Assembly: GCA_027604705.1 (NCBI GenBank)
Contig: JADHYV010000022.1
Location: forward strand, 124,001 to 188,000
Origin: Allomyces arbusculus
Lineage: Eukaryota > Blastocladiomycota > Blastocladiomycetes > Blastocladiales > Blastocladiaceae
Reading direction: 5' to 3'
Length of the DNA: 64,000 bases
Below, piece by piece: positions 45,553 to 54,687 of this stretch. A program made the translations under genes and the position numbers. Every line of letters begins with the position of its first letter. The first letter of the stretch is position 1. The notes under the pieces are model-generated. The model did not search any database. It was given only the letters and a program-made list of their open reading frames with translations, and was not told the DNA's origin.

Positions 45553-47034
45553 ATGAACTCACTCGTCTTTGATACAACCAGGGCGCGCGACTACGAGTAC
45601 AGGACCGAGTTTCTCAAACAACTTGCCAAATCACGTAATCACCGCACAAAACCTCGGCGTCTGCAAAGCCAACAACACTTATTCCACGTTGTCGACCTCA
45701 TGTATCTGCATGGTGACCTCAAATTTGAAGCTGCGCGCCGCCTCTTTCACAAAATTCGATCAAAGTTGCCATTGAACGAAATGACAATGTATTTCAACGA
45801 CTACTACTGTTCTTTGCAGCTGTTTGACGCAAGTGTCCTCAAACACGTTCATGGTGGAATCGCGCAGGCAATCAAAAGTGCATCCAACCAGCTTGTTGTT
45901 ACATCAACGTCAGTCACAAACCAGCCCCACCCTCGTCACGCTTGGCTGACTGCAAATGCACGGAAGCTCGAGGAACACCCAAACAATCCCGGGTGGTATA
46001 ATGTCTTTGACATGATGGTTGCATACGGTCGCTTCCGTAATAGGAGCGAAACAAAGTACTACTTCAACAAAGTGGACGTGGACACCCGCCTGGACGTGTT
46101 GAGTGATGGTCGCTCATATTATTGCCAGCAAAGCACATTTGAAACATTGTTTGTGCCACTCTTCCAACATCGCCTGCATCCTGACATTGCTGACCAATTC
46201 AGTGACCAATCAAATCCCCAGAACATCAACACGGTCAGTGTTCAAGTTCTTGAACCATTTGATGAAACACGGGGGTGTGATCTCGCATATCGGGCAGAGT
46301 ACCTTGCCAAGAAAGTTACAATGTCAAATGGTCGATTCCGTCTCCGCCAACATCCAACTGAAGCAGACCATTTCAGTGTCAATGACCTCGTTGATCTTCA
46401 CGGGGAGTTTCCTAACAGAGATGCTGCAAAACGGACATCAATGGATATCAATGAAAATAGTCAAAATTTAACAATCACAAAAAGTGATTTTTCTACCCTG
46501 AGTGGTTTTGCAACTATTCAGTCTCGCAATGGTCAAACGGTCTACTGTACTCTTGCAGCATTCGACGAGTACTATCTCCCGCACATCCGAACTGGTATTG
46601 CTACAATTGTCCGTCGCGCTAAGATCGCCGCTGCAAACCTCGTCGAGGTCGGATCATCAAGTGCCGTTGAACTCACAGAACGTAATGCCAACAACATTGC
46701 TGAGCTCCGCAACACGAACCCACATCTCGCAGCTGTGGTGGAACAACATCGTTCCTCAATCGAGGAAACCAGTGTACGGACTGTTGGACTGAGATTGGAG
46801 AATCGTAATGCCAACCTTCTTGAAAACGGCATGACTTTGGATGAATTTGAGAATGCTAAACGTGCTCTTGAATATCGCAAGTTGGCCATTGAAAACGAAC
46901 TCCATATCAAACGAGCAAAACTCGAGAATGAGGCGGTCGAACAGCTCATGAAACGGTTTATTGAGAGCTGTAACACAGCTTATCTGGAGGCTATCAGTAA
47001 CATGAAAGAGCTACGCCGACAGGGAAAGTTGTGA
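45553..47034 (+). CDS. Triple-repeat hypothetical protein with coiled-coil tail
   Basis: A 493-residue protein with three diverged copies of a module of about 100-130 residues. Each runs: Arg/Tyr-rich helix, a strand with a (V)xDLxxLHGxF-like motif (VVDLMYLHGDLKFE; VFDMMVAYGRFRNR; VNDLVDLHGEFPNR), and an ending like YYCxxxxFDxxxLxHxxxGIA. The third is best kept at its end (GQTVYCTLAAFDEYYLPHIR). A helical tail follows (ALEYRKLAIENELHIKRAKL), likely a coiled coil. The layout recalls virus-expanded DNA-binding domain families, but I cannot assign it. Partial decayed copies of its C-terminal region follow downstream. Confidence 0.7.
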   Translation: MNSLVFDTTRARDYEYRTEFLKQLAKSRNHRTKPRRLQSQQHLFHVVDLMYLHGDLKFEAARRLFHKIRSKLPLNEMTMYFNDYYCSLQLFDASVLKHVHGGIAQAIKSASNQLVVTSTSVTNQPHPRHAWLTANARKLEEHPNNPGWYNVFDMMVAYGRFRNRSETKYYFNKVDVDTRLDVLSDGRSYYCQQSTFETLFVPLFQHRLHPDIADQFSDQSNPQNINTVSVQVLEPFDETRGCDLAYRAEYLAKKVTMSNGRFRLRQHPTEADHFSVNDLVDLHGEFPNRDAAKRTSMDINENSQNLTITKSDFSTLSGFATIQSRNGQTVYCTLAAFDEYYLPHIRTGIATIVRRAKIAAANLVEVGSSSAVELTERNANNIAELRNTNPHLAAVVEQHRSSIEETSVRTVGLRLENRNANLLENGMTLDEFENAKRALEYRKLAIENELHIKRAKLENEAVEQLMKRFIESCNTAYLEAISNMKELRRQGKL

Positions 47035-47210
47035 TTTGTACAGATTGGTTGAGTCTATTTGTTGAATATGTAGGAACATTCAAGTCCAAAGTACTGTTGA
47101 CATGGCGTGTCCAGGTCTCTCCATGTTATCCGTCGCAATTTCGAGTCCTGTCCATTGCGACTTGGAGTTTTGTAAAGCGTCTGATGTTCCCTGTTCAGAA
47201 ACCTCCTCTG

Positions 47211-47259
47211 AAAGTCAAAATTTAAACCGGGGATTTTCCCCGGTTTAAATTTTGACTTT
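47211..47259. repeat. Perfect 49-nt palindrome (23-bp arms)
   Basis: Arms at 47211-47233 and 47237-47259 are exact reverse complements around a TTT loop. The core is CCGGGGA/TCCCCGG flanked by TTTAAA. It lies within duplicated gene fragments. It could be a strong terminator hairpin or a small mobile palindromic unit. Confidence 0.85.
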
Positions 47260-47343
47260 ACAACTATCCAGTCTCGCAATGGTCAAACAGTCTACTGTAC
47301 TATTGCAGCATTGGACGAGTGCCTCCTCTCAAACTCAAAATCT

Positions 47344-47366
47344 AAAAGGGGGAAAATCCCCCTTTT
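47344..47366. repeat. Second palindrome with related left flank
   Basis: A 10-bp perfect stem (AAAAGGGGGA and complement) with an AAA loop. The sequence left of it (CCTCCTCT.AAA.TCAAAA) matches the left side of the palindrome at 47211, so the two are related units with different cores. Confidence 0.75.
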
Positions 47367-47640
47367 CCACCCCGAATGAATTTACAACTATCCAGGCTCG
47401 CAATGGACAAACAGTCTACTGTACTCTTGCAGCATTGGACGAGTACAATCTCCCGCACATTCGAAACGGTGTTGCTACAATTGTCCGTCGTACCAAGATC
47501 GCCATTGCAAACCTCGTCGAGGTCAGATCATGAAGAGCCATTGAACTCACGGAATGTAATGTCAGCATTACTGAGCTCCACAACACGAACCCACATCTTG
47601 CGGCTGTGGTGGAACAACATCGTCATTGACGTGACAACTC

Positions 47641-49305
47641 AACGTCTTGCACATACCCTCACCTCGACACACGCCAAGTCCTGGTCAAGATCCACTCGGG
47701 CTAAGTTACGAGCAGATTTCGGGGTTGCCTGCAGTTTCTCATCCTCTCTGGACCGTCTTTGGACGTCTCCAGTCACGTAAATCACTCGGGTCAATGACAA
47801 GTGTCAAGATGTCATTTTGGGATGGTCTCCCATTGCATATCAATGGGAGACAAATCACTACTTTTGGGGGGTCATTGAAATGCCGGAAATTCAATGCCGT
47901 AACACTCAGGGTAATTCCCGGCAGAGTGAAATGAGCCATTTTGCTTGAGAGTTTTGTTTGTAACCTTTTCTATATAGGATTTGTATCTCGACTGAGATTT
48001 CAAATTTCAAAAATGTATACAAAACTTTTAGACAGAAATTGAGCAAAATCTAATTGATAAAGTAAGAATAAATGATTGGGGTAAGGAACAATTGATAAGA
48101 AATTGTGATTTTGCTCAATCCATGAAAAGTACCATCCCAAAACGTTACCCCAAGCATGCCTGATTGCCGGAAAAGTGAAGGTCAAAAGAAAAGACCATTC
48201 TGCCGGCGTTTTGCTCGAGTGGGGTAAAGCGACGGCAAAATGACCTATCGACAAATTGGTTCAAAAAAAAGCCCGTCCCAAATTGGACCCTTGGTCATGT
48301 GACTGATTCCCTCAGGCAGGTTCGAGCAGAGGCATTTGTCTGGGGCGACAAAGTGACTTTTAAGTTGCTCGATTGACATTTCAAGTGAATACGGCAAGAG
48401 AAGTCAGCCCCTGCCTGGTAACGCGAGTAAATATTTGACCGATTCGAGCAAGAGTTGGCCAAATGGTGCCTAATGGAGAAAAGTATCGTCCCAAAAGGCC
48501 ATTTTGGTGCATATCAGGGGTCCAAACAAATCGGTCTTAAGTCCCAAGTCAGCTTTGTGTTTTGCCACTTAGAAACTCGGTTTGTTCAAGTTCAGAAAAG
48601 TATATCGCCGCGCCCAATTGCGGGAACTGGATTTTTCAAGGGCACTTTTTCTCAAGGTCAAAACCTGTTTTGTCCTTGACTCGAGTAAAACTGTTACTTT
48701 TAATTCGCGAAAAATTCACTCGGGGTTCCCCGGCGGCAATATTTTGGCTGAATTGAGTCAAGCTCAGTACCGGTTTTGTCCTTGAGAAACTCGTTGGAAA
48801 CATCAATTAGGACCTGAAAACCAGGTCCTGAATTGACCCTGTTTGGACCCTTGAACAAAATTACCCTGAGTGCCTCATTGATTTCGTTACCCCAGACACT
48901 TTAGAAAACGAATTGGTCCCTAAACATAAAAAAGTGTTTGGGATGGTACCCCCGGGTGATTTTTTTTTTTCGTGAAATGGGACCCTTGAGCGATTATTTG
49001 TTCCCTGCCTACTTTGGGAGAAAGTCCGTTTGGCAAAAAGGCAAATAATGACATAAAGAACGCCTGGAAGTCCATGTGGTTTTGTCGGACACTCACGGGA
49101 ATGAGGCATGTGACGAGACACGACGAATGCTTTCCAGAAGCACAAATACCGAGTAGAATAATGATAAACTTAAAGTGTCACTGACTTTGTCACTGACTCT
49201 GTCGTGTTGGCAAGAGGAGCAAAATGTGAGTGGATTCCTGCTCAACCTGCCTGGAAGAGGTGGACCGACAGCTTGAATTAAACTCCGGTGACGTTATGTG
49301 ATAAA
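47641..49305. other. Long gene-free region with diffuse short repeats
   Basis: About 1.7 kb without a convincing gene on either strand, the longest such gap in the window. Recurrent short themes include GGACCCTTG, TTTTGTCCTTGA, and CTCGAGTAAA or GCTCGA variants. It also has a perfect stem-loop at 47825-47851 and a T11 run near 48960. Base composition is more AT-rich than the neighbours. It may be decayed sequence or an unrecognised regulatory or structural locus. Confidence 0.5.
47825..47851. repeat. Stem-loop with 11-bp perfect arms
   Basis: GTCTCCCATTG and its complement flank a CATAT loop at the start of the gene-free region. Possible transcript-end hairpin. Confidence 0.6.
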
Positions 49306-49770
49306 ATGTCAATCGTTGTCATCAAGGAATTGATTGAAGGCATGAACGACATCAAGGTGTTTGTTGGCCACGTTTTGGAGCATAATCCTGATGTGGAACC
49401 AGGAGAGTTGTATGAGACGTTTAAGCAGTATCTGCCCAAGAGCAAGGTCTCAGAGAGGGCGCTGAAACTTTACTTTGACGCCATGAAACCTTGTGGATCC
49501 CCTGTCAACGAGTTGTCACAGGCACTGGAGGTGTTTATGCAAACGAAAACAACCACGGACGTGAAGCCGCTTGCTGTTAAGACAGTGAGTCAGGCGTTCA
49601 AACTGCACAACCCCGCAATCACAGCCACAATGGAGGACAAAAAAGTGTCTAAGCTCGTCAAGAAACTCCTTCCTGGAATGGGATATACGGTTGAACGAGC
49701 CTATTCCCCAGATGACCAGGCAACGCTTCTTGTTGTGCAGAATATCCGGTTGGCTCTTCATGAAACATGA
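49306..49770 (+). CDS. Hypothetical protein with two helical modules
   Basis: A 154-residue protein from MSIVVIKELIEGMNDIKVFV. It appears to hold two related helical units: GELYETFKQYLPKSKVSERA with ALKLYFDAMK, then SQALEVFMQTKTTTDVKPLA with KKLLPGMGYTV. They resemble the tail of the protein at 44558-45493 (LYEAFKKY, then NMIEGNGYQF), suggesting a shared winged-helix-like DNA-binding module. An in-frame GTG at 49288 is less likely to start. Function unknown. Confidence 0.65.
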   Translation: MSIVVIKELIEGMNDIKVFVGHVLEHNPDVEPGELYETFKQYLPKSKVSERALKLYFDAMKPCGSPVNELSQALEVFMQTKTTTDVKPLAVKTVSQAFKLHNPAITATMEDKKVSKLVKKLLPGMGYTVERAYSPDDQATLLVVQNIRLALHET

Positions 49771-49809
49771 CAGAGACACACGATGTCTATTTTATTTAGT
49801 CAAGGAACA

Positions 49810-49830
49810 CAACGGATCACTTATCCGTTG
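49810..49830. terminator. Hairpin at convergent gene ends
   Basis: An 8-bp perfect stem (CAACGGAT) with a 5-nt loop overlaps the stop of the minus gene at 49817 and follows the plus gene ending at 49770. Confidence 0.45.
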
Positions 49831-51760
49831 CAACACCTTGTTTGTCTGTGAAGAATTGACGAACGTCAGGACCTACCCGCACTGGTTTTGTTGAAGACCA
49901 CACGTATTCTATGATTGACACAATTGGAACACGCGTAGAATTATCAAACGAATTCAGTTCCATACATCCTGTCCCATAGAATTGACTGGATACTTTTGTG
50001 AACACCATTTTAAACATTTGGAGTTGATGGATGGACACTTCACGCTGCTTGTTGCAATTGTAGGTGTAGCACCAGTTACATATAAATGCTGGGGCATTGT
50101 CGATTCGGGCGGTATGCATAGCTTCACGAGTGCACTGACATACTGCACAATCACTTTTGTTAGCCTTGCTGGTCCCGCACTTGAAGGACTCGGCTGAAAT
50201 GTCTTGAACACGAGTTAACTTGGGCAAAGGAAAGCTCCAGTATGGCGGGTATCCTCTGAAAACACCGCCAATGCTCGCATAAATGTTCCGGTCTGGATAC
50301 GTTTTTCCGTAAATGCACGGGAACTTTTCGTTTTGAACAATGGTCGTTATCCACGTTTGTTTGCTGGTCACAGTGCGGGTGTACTTTTTCCACTTCCCTA
50401 CCGAAAACATTGTTCGGAATGAATCGACGTTGATCTTCATTCCAAACACATTGCTGCTTCGTGACATTGAGGGCAACACAAGGTAAAACCCATGAGCAGT
50501 GTCGAAGAACACTGGATTCAAGGCTTTCACCCAGGGACCAAACTCTTCGAAGATGGCAAAGTTCTCGCCGATTGTGACAGTAGATGCTGAACGTGCATCA
50601 ACTACCCACACATCAAAAGGAATGTGCAGAAACTCGTCGTCGAAATTGGCACCGCTATCATCCCCAAGAACTTCCTCATCGTCTTCTTGCACAATTGCTT
50701 GAATTGTGCAATTTGACAAGCTTTCGCGCGGATCAGTCCAGACCGTGAAAGATGGATTTTGCTCATGAGCAGCCATTTGCATCTCTGTAAGCGGCCCTTG
50801 CTGAAAAGTTGCTCGAGTTCTTGTGTCAGTTGGATAGTCCCATGAATCAATACCTCCACGGTCACTTTGAATTGCGATAATGTCATAGTCATCGTCACGA
50901 CCACTCCGGCACCAATCAGACACCCATTCTGGGTCTGACGGGACCGTGTACGTCGGAAAGTCAATGTATATGCGATGGTTAATTCCGACACGGGGGCAAG
51001 TGTCGTCCATGTCACGCGACCAGATCTTTGGCTCCCGATTCTTGAACCCGAGCTTTTTTAGCAGTTCGTCGTGGTTGTGCAGTTGACCGCGAATTTCAAA
51101 GGAGTCGCCAGCCGTCAGTGTAATGTCCTTTGGCTCTGTGGCATCGATTTCAAAAGGGAACACGGTCTCTGATCCAAACGTGATCTTGATGAATGCGCCG
51201 ATATCAATCTGTCGGGCGACGATGCAGCCACGGCGCGATAGCTGGGGTTCCCCAACGTACAACCCGTGATTGGTGTGAAAGAAAACAGGTTTGCTTGCTG
51301 CACTCCATGGACCAAACGTCTTGAAGACCACAAAGTTCTTGCCGAGCAGCACAACCTCCGAATTACGGGCATCCACAATCCATTGCATGTCGCCATAAAA
51401 GTTTTCGCGGACTTTCATTGTCGGAACACTCATTGTGCTGTGCTGGATTTCAATCACACGGTCATCAGGGAGTCGAATGTCGGCAATATGCTTTTCACCA
51501 TCGCGTTTGATGAATACCTCCCGCTGCTGCACAGGGACAAGCGACTGCCACGCCCTGTGCCATTCTGTCATTGGTCGAGTTGCATTCCACTTGTCGCATT
51601 CGTGCTTGCTCTTGTGGGCGAAGTGGTGCGAAAGAACGACCCCAAGTTTTGCCACCAGTTCCCCTTTACATCCTCGACAGCTGATCTGACCCTTGTGGTC
51701 AGGAGTGTAGTCGCTGATGGCGATTACAGTTGTGTCGTTGAGCGCAGCTGTGTAGACCAT
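49817..51760 (-). CDS. CoiA-like nuclease-family protein with internal duplication
   Basis: A 647-residue protein from MVYTAALNDTTVIAISDY. The first about 130 residues match the CoiA-like competence-protein family (PD-(D/E)XK fold). They show a CRGCKGELVAKLG zinc-type pair, HHFAHKSKHEC, TEWHRAWQSLV, then IADIRLPDDRVIEIQHS (D...E.Q core). About residues 124-200 (WIVDARNSEVVLLGKNFVVF, KPVFFHTNHGLY) are repeated in diverged form near 383-460 (WVVDARSASTVTIGENFAIF, NPVFFDTAHGFY). Near the C-terminus CAVCQC and CNWCYTYNC could bind zinc. In bacteria CoiA acts in DNA uptake and recombination; a role in viral recombination or defence is inference. The start at 51760 is chosen over a longer poor extension. 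Confidence 0.75.
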   Translation of the reverse strand: MVYTAALNDTTVIAISDYTPDHKGQISCRGCKGELVAKLGVVLSHHFAHKSKHECDKWNATRPMTEWHRAWQSLVPVQQREVFIKRDGEKHIADIRLPDDRVIEIQHSTMSVPTMKVRENFYGDMQWIVDARNSEVVLLGKNFVVFKTFGPWSAASKPVFFHTNHGLYVGEPQLSRRGCIVARQIDIGAFIKITFGSETVFPFEIDATEPKDITLTAGDSFEIRGQLHNHDELLKKLGFKNREPKIWSRDMDDTCPRVGINHRIYIDFPTYTVPSDPEWVSDWCRSGRDDDYDIIAIQSDRGGIDSWDYPTDTRTRATFQQGPLTEMQMAAHEQNPSFTVWTDPRESLSNCTIQAIVQEDDEEVLGDDSGANFDDEFLHIPFDVWVVDARSASTVTIGENFAIFEEFGPWVKALNPVFFDTAHGFYLVLPSMSRSSNVFGMKINVDSFRTMFSVGKWKKYTRTVTSKQTWITTIVQNEKFPCIYGKTYPDRNIYASIGGVFRGYPPYWSFPLPKLTRVQDISAESFKCGTSKANKSDCAVCQCTREAMHTARIDNAPAFICNWCYTYNCNKQREVSIHQLQMFKMVFTKVSSQFYGTGCMELNSFDNSTRVPIVSIIEYVWSSTKPVRVGPDVRQFFTDKQGVATDK

Positions 51761-52181
51761 GTTGGTTGACGTCGGGTGTTTTGGATTCCGAAAAGTATTT
51801 ATCCCAGCGAGTAAAATCGATAAATTGCAATCATTGTTTCCAGCATTTAGCACTGTATTGTTGGCATGAACCAGCTGCGATTCGCCGTCTTTGCCAGATA
51901 CATTCACTAATAGCATCAATTCGAACAAGTGATGGGGGGGGTCAAAGCGGATTGTCTCATTGGATTCACTGTATTCTTGGCAAGAATGTTCTTGAAAATC
52001 CCGGAGAATTCATAACAAAGCATGTTATGCACCCAAAACATGTTGTGAGCCAGAAGCCATTGCCAAAATCTTCCAAGTCATTCAACCAGCAAAGTCTTGG
52101 TCAGCTCATTGAAATGGTCAAGATTTGGAATTGTATTTCAACATTCAATTAAATTTCACTGACCTCAAGTAAGGAAACAGA
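51761..52181. other. Gene-poor intergenic region
   Basis: About 420 nt between divergent genes. A G-run (eight G) sits near 51932. Codon-like sequence around 51975-52130 (plus) reads like an old coding fragment, but no start or family is visible. Confidence 0.4.
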
Positions 52182-52730
52182 ATGGACCTCAACTTTGAAA
52201 CTCCTTCTGTAGGTTTAGATGGTCATTTTCGAAACGCCAAGCAGACCGTGGCATGTATCAATGAAATGCTGAAGCGTTTCGATAGTCTCGCTGTGCCAAC
52301 AGAAGACATGGGGGTCCTTCGCGAAATCCATATCATTCATTATATTCAAAACGTCATGGAATGTGAACACAATTCTCCTGGTGTATTTGATGAAATATGG
52401 AAAATGATTCATAGCACAGACTTACCACAAAGCAAAGAAACTCTGCGACTCAAGAATTTGTATGAAGCCATCAACAAATACTTTCCCCAACATTACCGGG
52501 GCAAATATCCCGCTGACAACTTCACAGTTGAACTTGCGAAAGACCTCCACAAAATTGTTGGTAAGGCTCGAACTGTTAACTGTTTTGCTTCCAAAGACCA
52601 CGTATTCTACCAAACGTTTGGAATGGTGTCAAACGCAACCTTTCAAAAGACGCAGAAGTTTGAACCTATTACAACTTTGCGCTTGAGATGTAAATATTTG
52701 CACTTCAAGTGCAAACTCACTTTCGTATAG
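52182..52730 (+). CDS. Hypothetical protein upstream of TnpB-type gene
   Basis: A 182-residue protein starting MDLNFETPSVGLDGHFRNAK. It is mostly helical (CINEMLKRFDSLAVPTED, IHYIQNVMECEHNSPGVF) and ends in a basic Cys-containing tail. A perfect 19-nt palindrome (52697-52715) lies in its last codons. The middle-to-end region (LYEAINKYFPQHYRG, VELAKDLHKIVGK) loosely recalls helices found N-terminal to Fic cores. Since a Fic-domain piece lies beyond the TnpB-type gene, insertion of that element nearby is plausible but not shown. Function unknown. Confidence 0.55.
   Translation: MDLNFETPSVGLDGHFRNAKQTVACINEMLKRFDSLAVPTEDMGVLREIHIIHYIQNVMECEHNSPGVFDEIWKMIHSTDLPQSKETLRLKNLYEAINKYFPQHYRGKYPADNFTVELAKDLHKIVGKARTVNCFASKDHVFYQTFGMVSNATFQKTQKFEPITTLRLRCKYLHFKCKLTFV
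52697..52715. repeat. 19-nt palindrome near TnpB-type element
   Basis: TTTGCACTT-C-AAGTGCAAA is a perfect inverted repeat 96 nt before the TnpB-type start. It could mark a left end of the element or be a transcript-end hairpin. Confidence 0.4.
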
Positions 52731-52810
52731 TTTCAATGGCGTTTGTATCGCTCATTCAAATTCCATAAAAGCCATGGGTTGCCCACTATCGTTTGACCGC
52801 CACCACCGCC

Positions 52811-54484
52811 ATGGAGGGACAAGCGAGTGAAGTGGACATTGTCCGCTTCACGCACTGTCTTCGAATTGTCAACACCAAGCTCCGACGAAAATTCAAGCAA
52901 CTCACTCAAACCATCCATGGTGCTTCCAAGCTCTGTCTCGCTTCATTTCTCGTTCTCGGGCCATTTCAAGTCAACAAGGACAAGAACCTGCTGGCTCCAA
53001 CCACCACCATCGACACCTCTATCTTGCCACAAGACCTTGCCATCGACCTGTTCCATACTGTTCTTCTGATTGCACACGAGTCCGAGTCAAGACCTACGCC
53101 TTTCTGGAACTCGCGCTGCCGCAACGCATCTGCTCGGCTCTGGACCCCGGCCTTTGTCACTGCTGGTAATCAGACCCATTGGATCCGCTCGACCAAGAAC
53201 GAGACTCCAAACGCCATCTTCACGGGCCCGTCCAAGGTGACTCCAGTCAATGACCATGTTGAAGAACCAGTCGAGTCGGTCAAGAGCATCAAGCTCAAGG
53301 TCTACCCGACTCCAGAGCAGCAAAAGACGCTATGCAAGTGGTTTGGCACGGCTCGTTACGTCTACAACCGCACGCTCAAGCATGTCAAAGACTCGTCCGG
53401 CGTCAAGTACACGTTCGAGAGCCTGCGAGACCAGTTTGTCCCTGCCAAAGTGACTTACAAGGTGTGCCAGTCGTGTGGTGTCGAAGTCAAGTCGAACCGG
53501 CGAAAGCTGAAATGCCCTGGTTGTGACCATGACGCATTTGACACCAACATTGTCGAAAACCCCAACATTCAGTCGTGGGAAACGGAGACGCCCACCAGTG
53601 TGCGGGCCCAGGCCATCAATGACCTGGTCAAGGCTTACAAGACGTGTTTCTCAAACAAGCGCAATGGCAACATCAAGTCATTCAACATCTCGTTCCGTAC
53701 CAAAAAGGGCCCTCAAAGCATCTACATTGAAAAGACGCTCGTCAAGTTCAAGGACCACCAACTCTTTGTGTTCCCAAAGATGCTGGGCAAGCTCCGACTT
53801 GGAAATCGGACACTCAAGAAGTGGGGCAGCCAACTCGACTTTTCCAAGGACATGCGGCTGTGCTGGTCCAAGGGAGTTGGGTACTACCTGTGTGTCCCAA
53901 TGACCAAGACCATTGCACCAAGCCAGCCAAAGCAGAGCATGGTCGCGCTGGACCCTGGCCTCCGCAAGTTCATGACGGGCTACTCCGAGACTGAGTACTT
54001 TACAGTCAAGCGTGACATGACCAAGGTGCTCAAGCTACGGGCCAAGATTGTGTTGTTGCAGTCGCTGCGGTCTAAGAACAAGCTCAGCAACAAGACCAAG
54101 GTCGCCAAGCTGTTTGCCCGTCTCAGTCACTTGACAGCCGACCTGCACTGGAAGACAATCACGTACCTGACGACCCAGTACACGGACATTCTGCTCCCGT
54201 CATTCGAAAGCCAAGACATGATGCGCGGGTTCAGAAACCGGTCAAACAACCGCAACTTTGGCGAGCTCAAGTTTTACCTGTTCAAGTGCCGTCTTGTCCA
54301 CAAGGCTGAAGAACGTGGCGTGCGCGTTTACATTGTCAACGAGGCGTACACGAGCAAGACATGCACCATGTGTGGCAACATCAACAATGTGCAGGGCAAG
54401 GAAGTCATCCAGTGCGCTCAGTGCCACACAACTATTGACCGTGATGTCAATGGCGCGCGCAACATTTATCTCAAGCACGTCTGA
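52811..54484 (+). CDS. TnpB/Fanzor-family RNA-guided nuclease
   Basis: A 557-residue protein. Residues about 156-200 match the OrfB/TnpB head (IKLKVYPTPEQQKTLCKWFG, ARYVYNRTLKH). The RuvC nuclease is complete: RuvC-I VALDPGLRKFMTG (D381), RuvC-II LPSFESQDM (E466) and RuvC-III TIDRDVNGARNIYLK (D543/D545). The target-nucleic-acid zinc finger is CTMC...CAQC (C518, C521, C535, C538). A second CxxC pair set (C219, C222, C235, C238) and a 155-residue N-terminal extension of unknown fold are extra. Eukaryotic and giant-virus relatives (Fanzor) cut DNA guided by an RNA transcribed from the element's 3' end. No serine or tyrosine transposase lies beside it, so it seems a solo element. An upstream TTG start (52793) is rejected. 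Confidence 0.9.
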   Translation: MEGQASEVDIVRFTHCLRIVNTKLRRKFKQLTQTIHGASKLCLASFLVLGPFQVNKDKNLLAPTTTIDTSILPQDLAIDLFHTVLLIAHESESRPTPFWNSRCRNASARLWTPAFVTAGNQTHWIRSTKNETPNAIFTGPSKVTPVNDHVEEPVESVKSIKLKVYPTPEQQKTLCKWFGTARYVYNRTLKHVKDSSGVKYTFESLRDQFVPAKVTYKVCQSCGVEVKSNRRKLKCPGCDHDAFDTNIVENPNIQSWETETPTSVRAQAINDLVKAYKTCFSNKRNGNIKSFNISFRTKKGPQSIYIEKTLVKFKDHQLFVFPKMLGKLRLGNRTLKKWGSQLDFSKDMRLCWSKGVGYYLCVPMTKTIAPSQPKQSMVALDPGLRKFMTGYSETEYFTVKRDMTKVLKLRAKIVLLQSLRSKNKLSNKTKVAKLFARLSHLTADLHWKTITYLTTQYTDILLPSFESQDMMRGFRNRSNNRNFGELKFYLFKCRLVHKAEERGVRVYIVNEAYTSKTCTMCGNINNVQGKEVIQCAQCHTTIDRDVNGARNIYLKHV

Positions 54485-54687
54485 CCTATCTGGTCCCGCC
54501 TTCGTTCATGGGCGGTAAAAGAGCTTCTTTGAAGTACGTTTTCAACGTCTCTTTCTCCATCAAGGATGGTTCATTTACTAACTTTTGATATATTTTTACA
54601 CTGTTTGGTAGGTTTGTATGAACGGGTATAATTTCAAACTGTGGTGAATATCGGGAGCGTGATGCATATCCAACTGGGATTGGTGAA

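Larger units (their letters stand above)
47035..47640 (+). pseudogene. Decayed partial copies of the upstream triple-repeat gene
   Basis: The region repeats pieces of the third module and following part of the gene at 45553-47034. At least two fragments around 47260-47320 and 47370-47530 match its GQTVYCTLAA...DEY and IVRRxKIA..NLVEV parts. A further match extends toward 47630. Fragments are separated by the two palindromes listed below. The region looks like tandem partial duplication followed by decay. Confidence 0.6.

Noticed and set aside
51766-52152. A 128-codon plus-strand frame
   Set aside because: Poor start, overlaps divergent promoters and contains a G-run; only a short part looks coding-like, so I list the region as intergenic.
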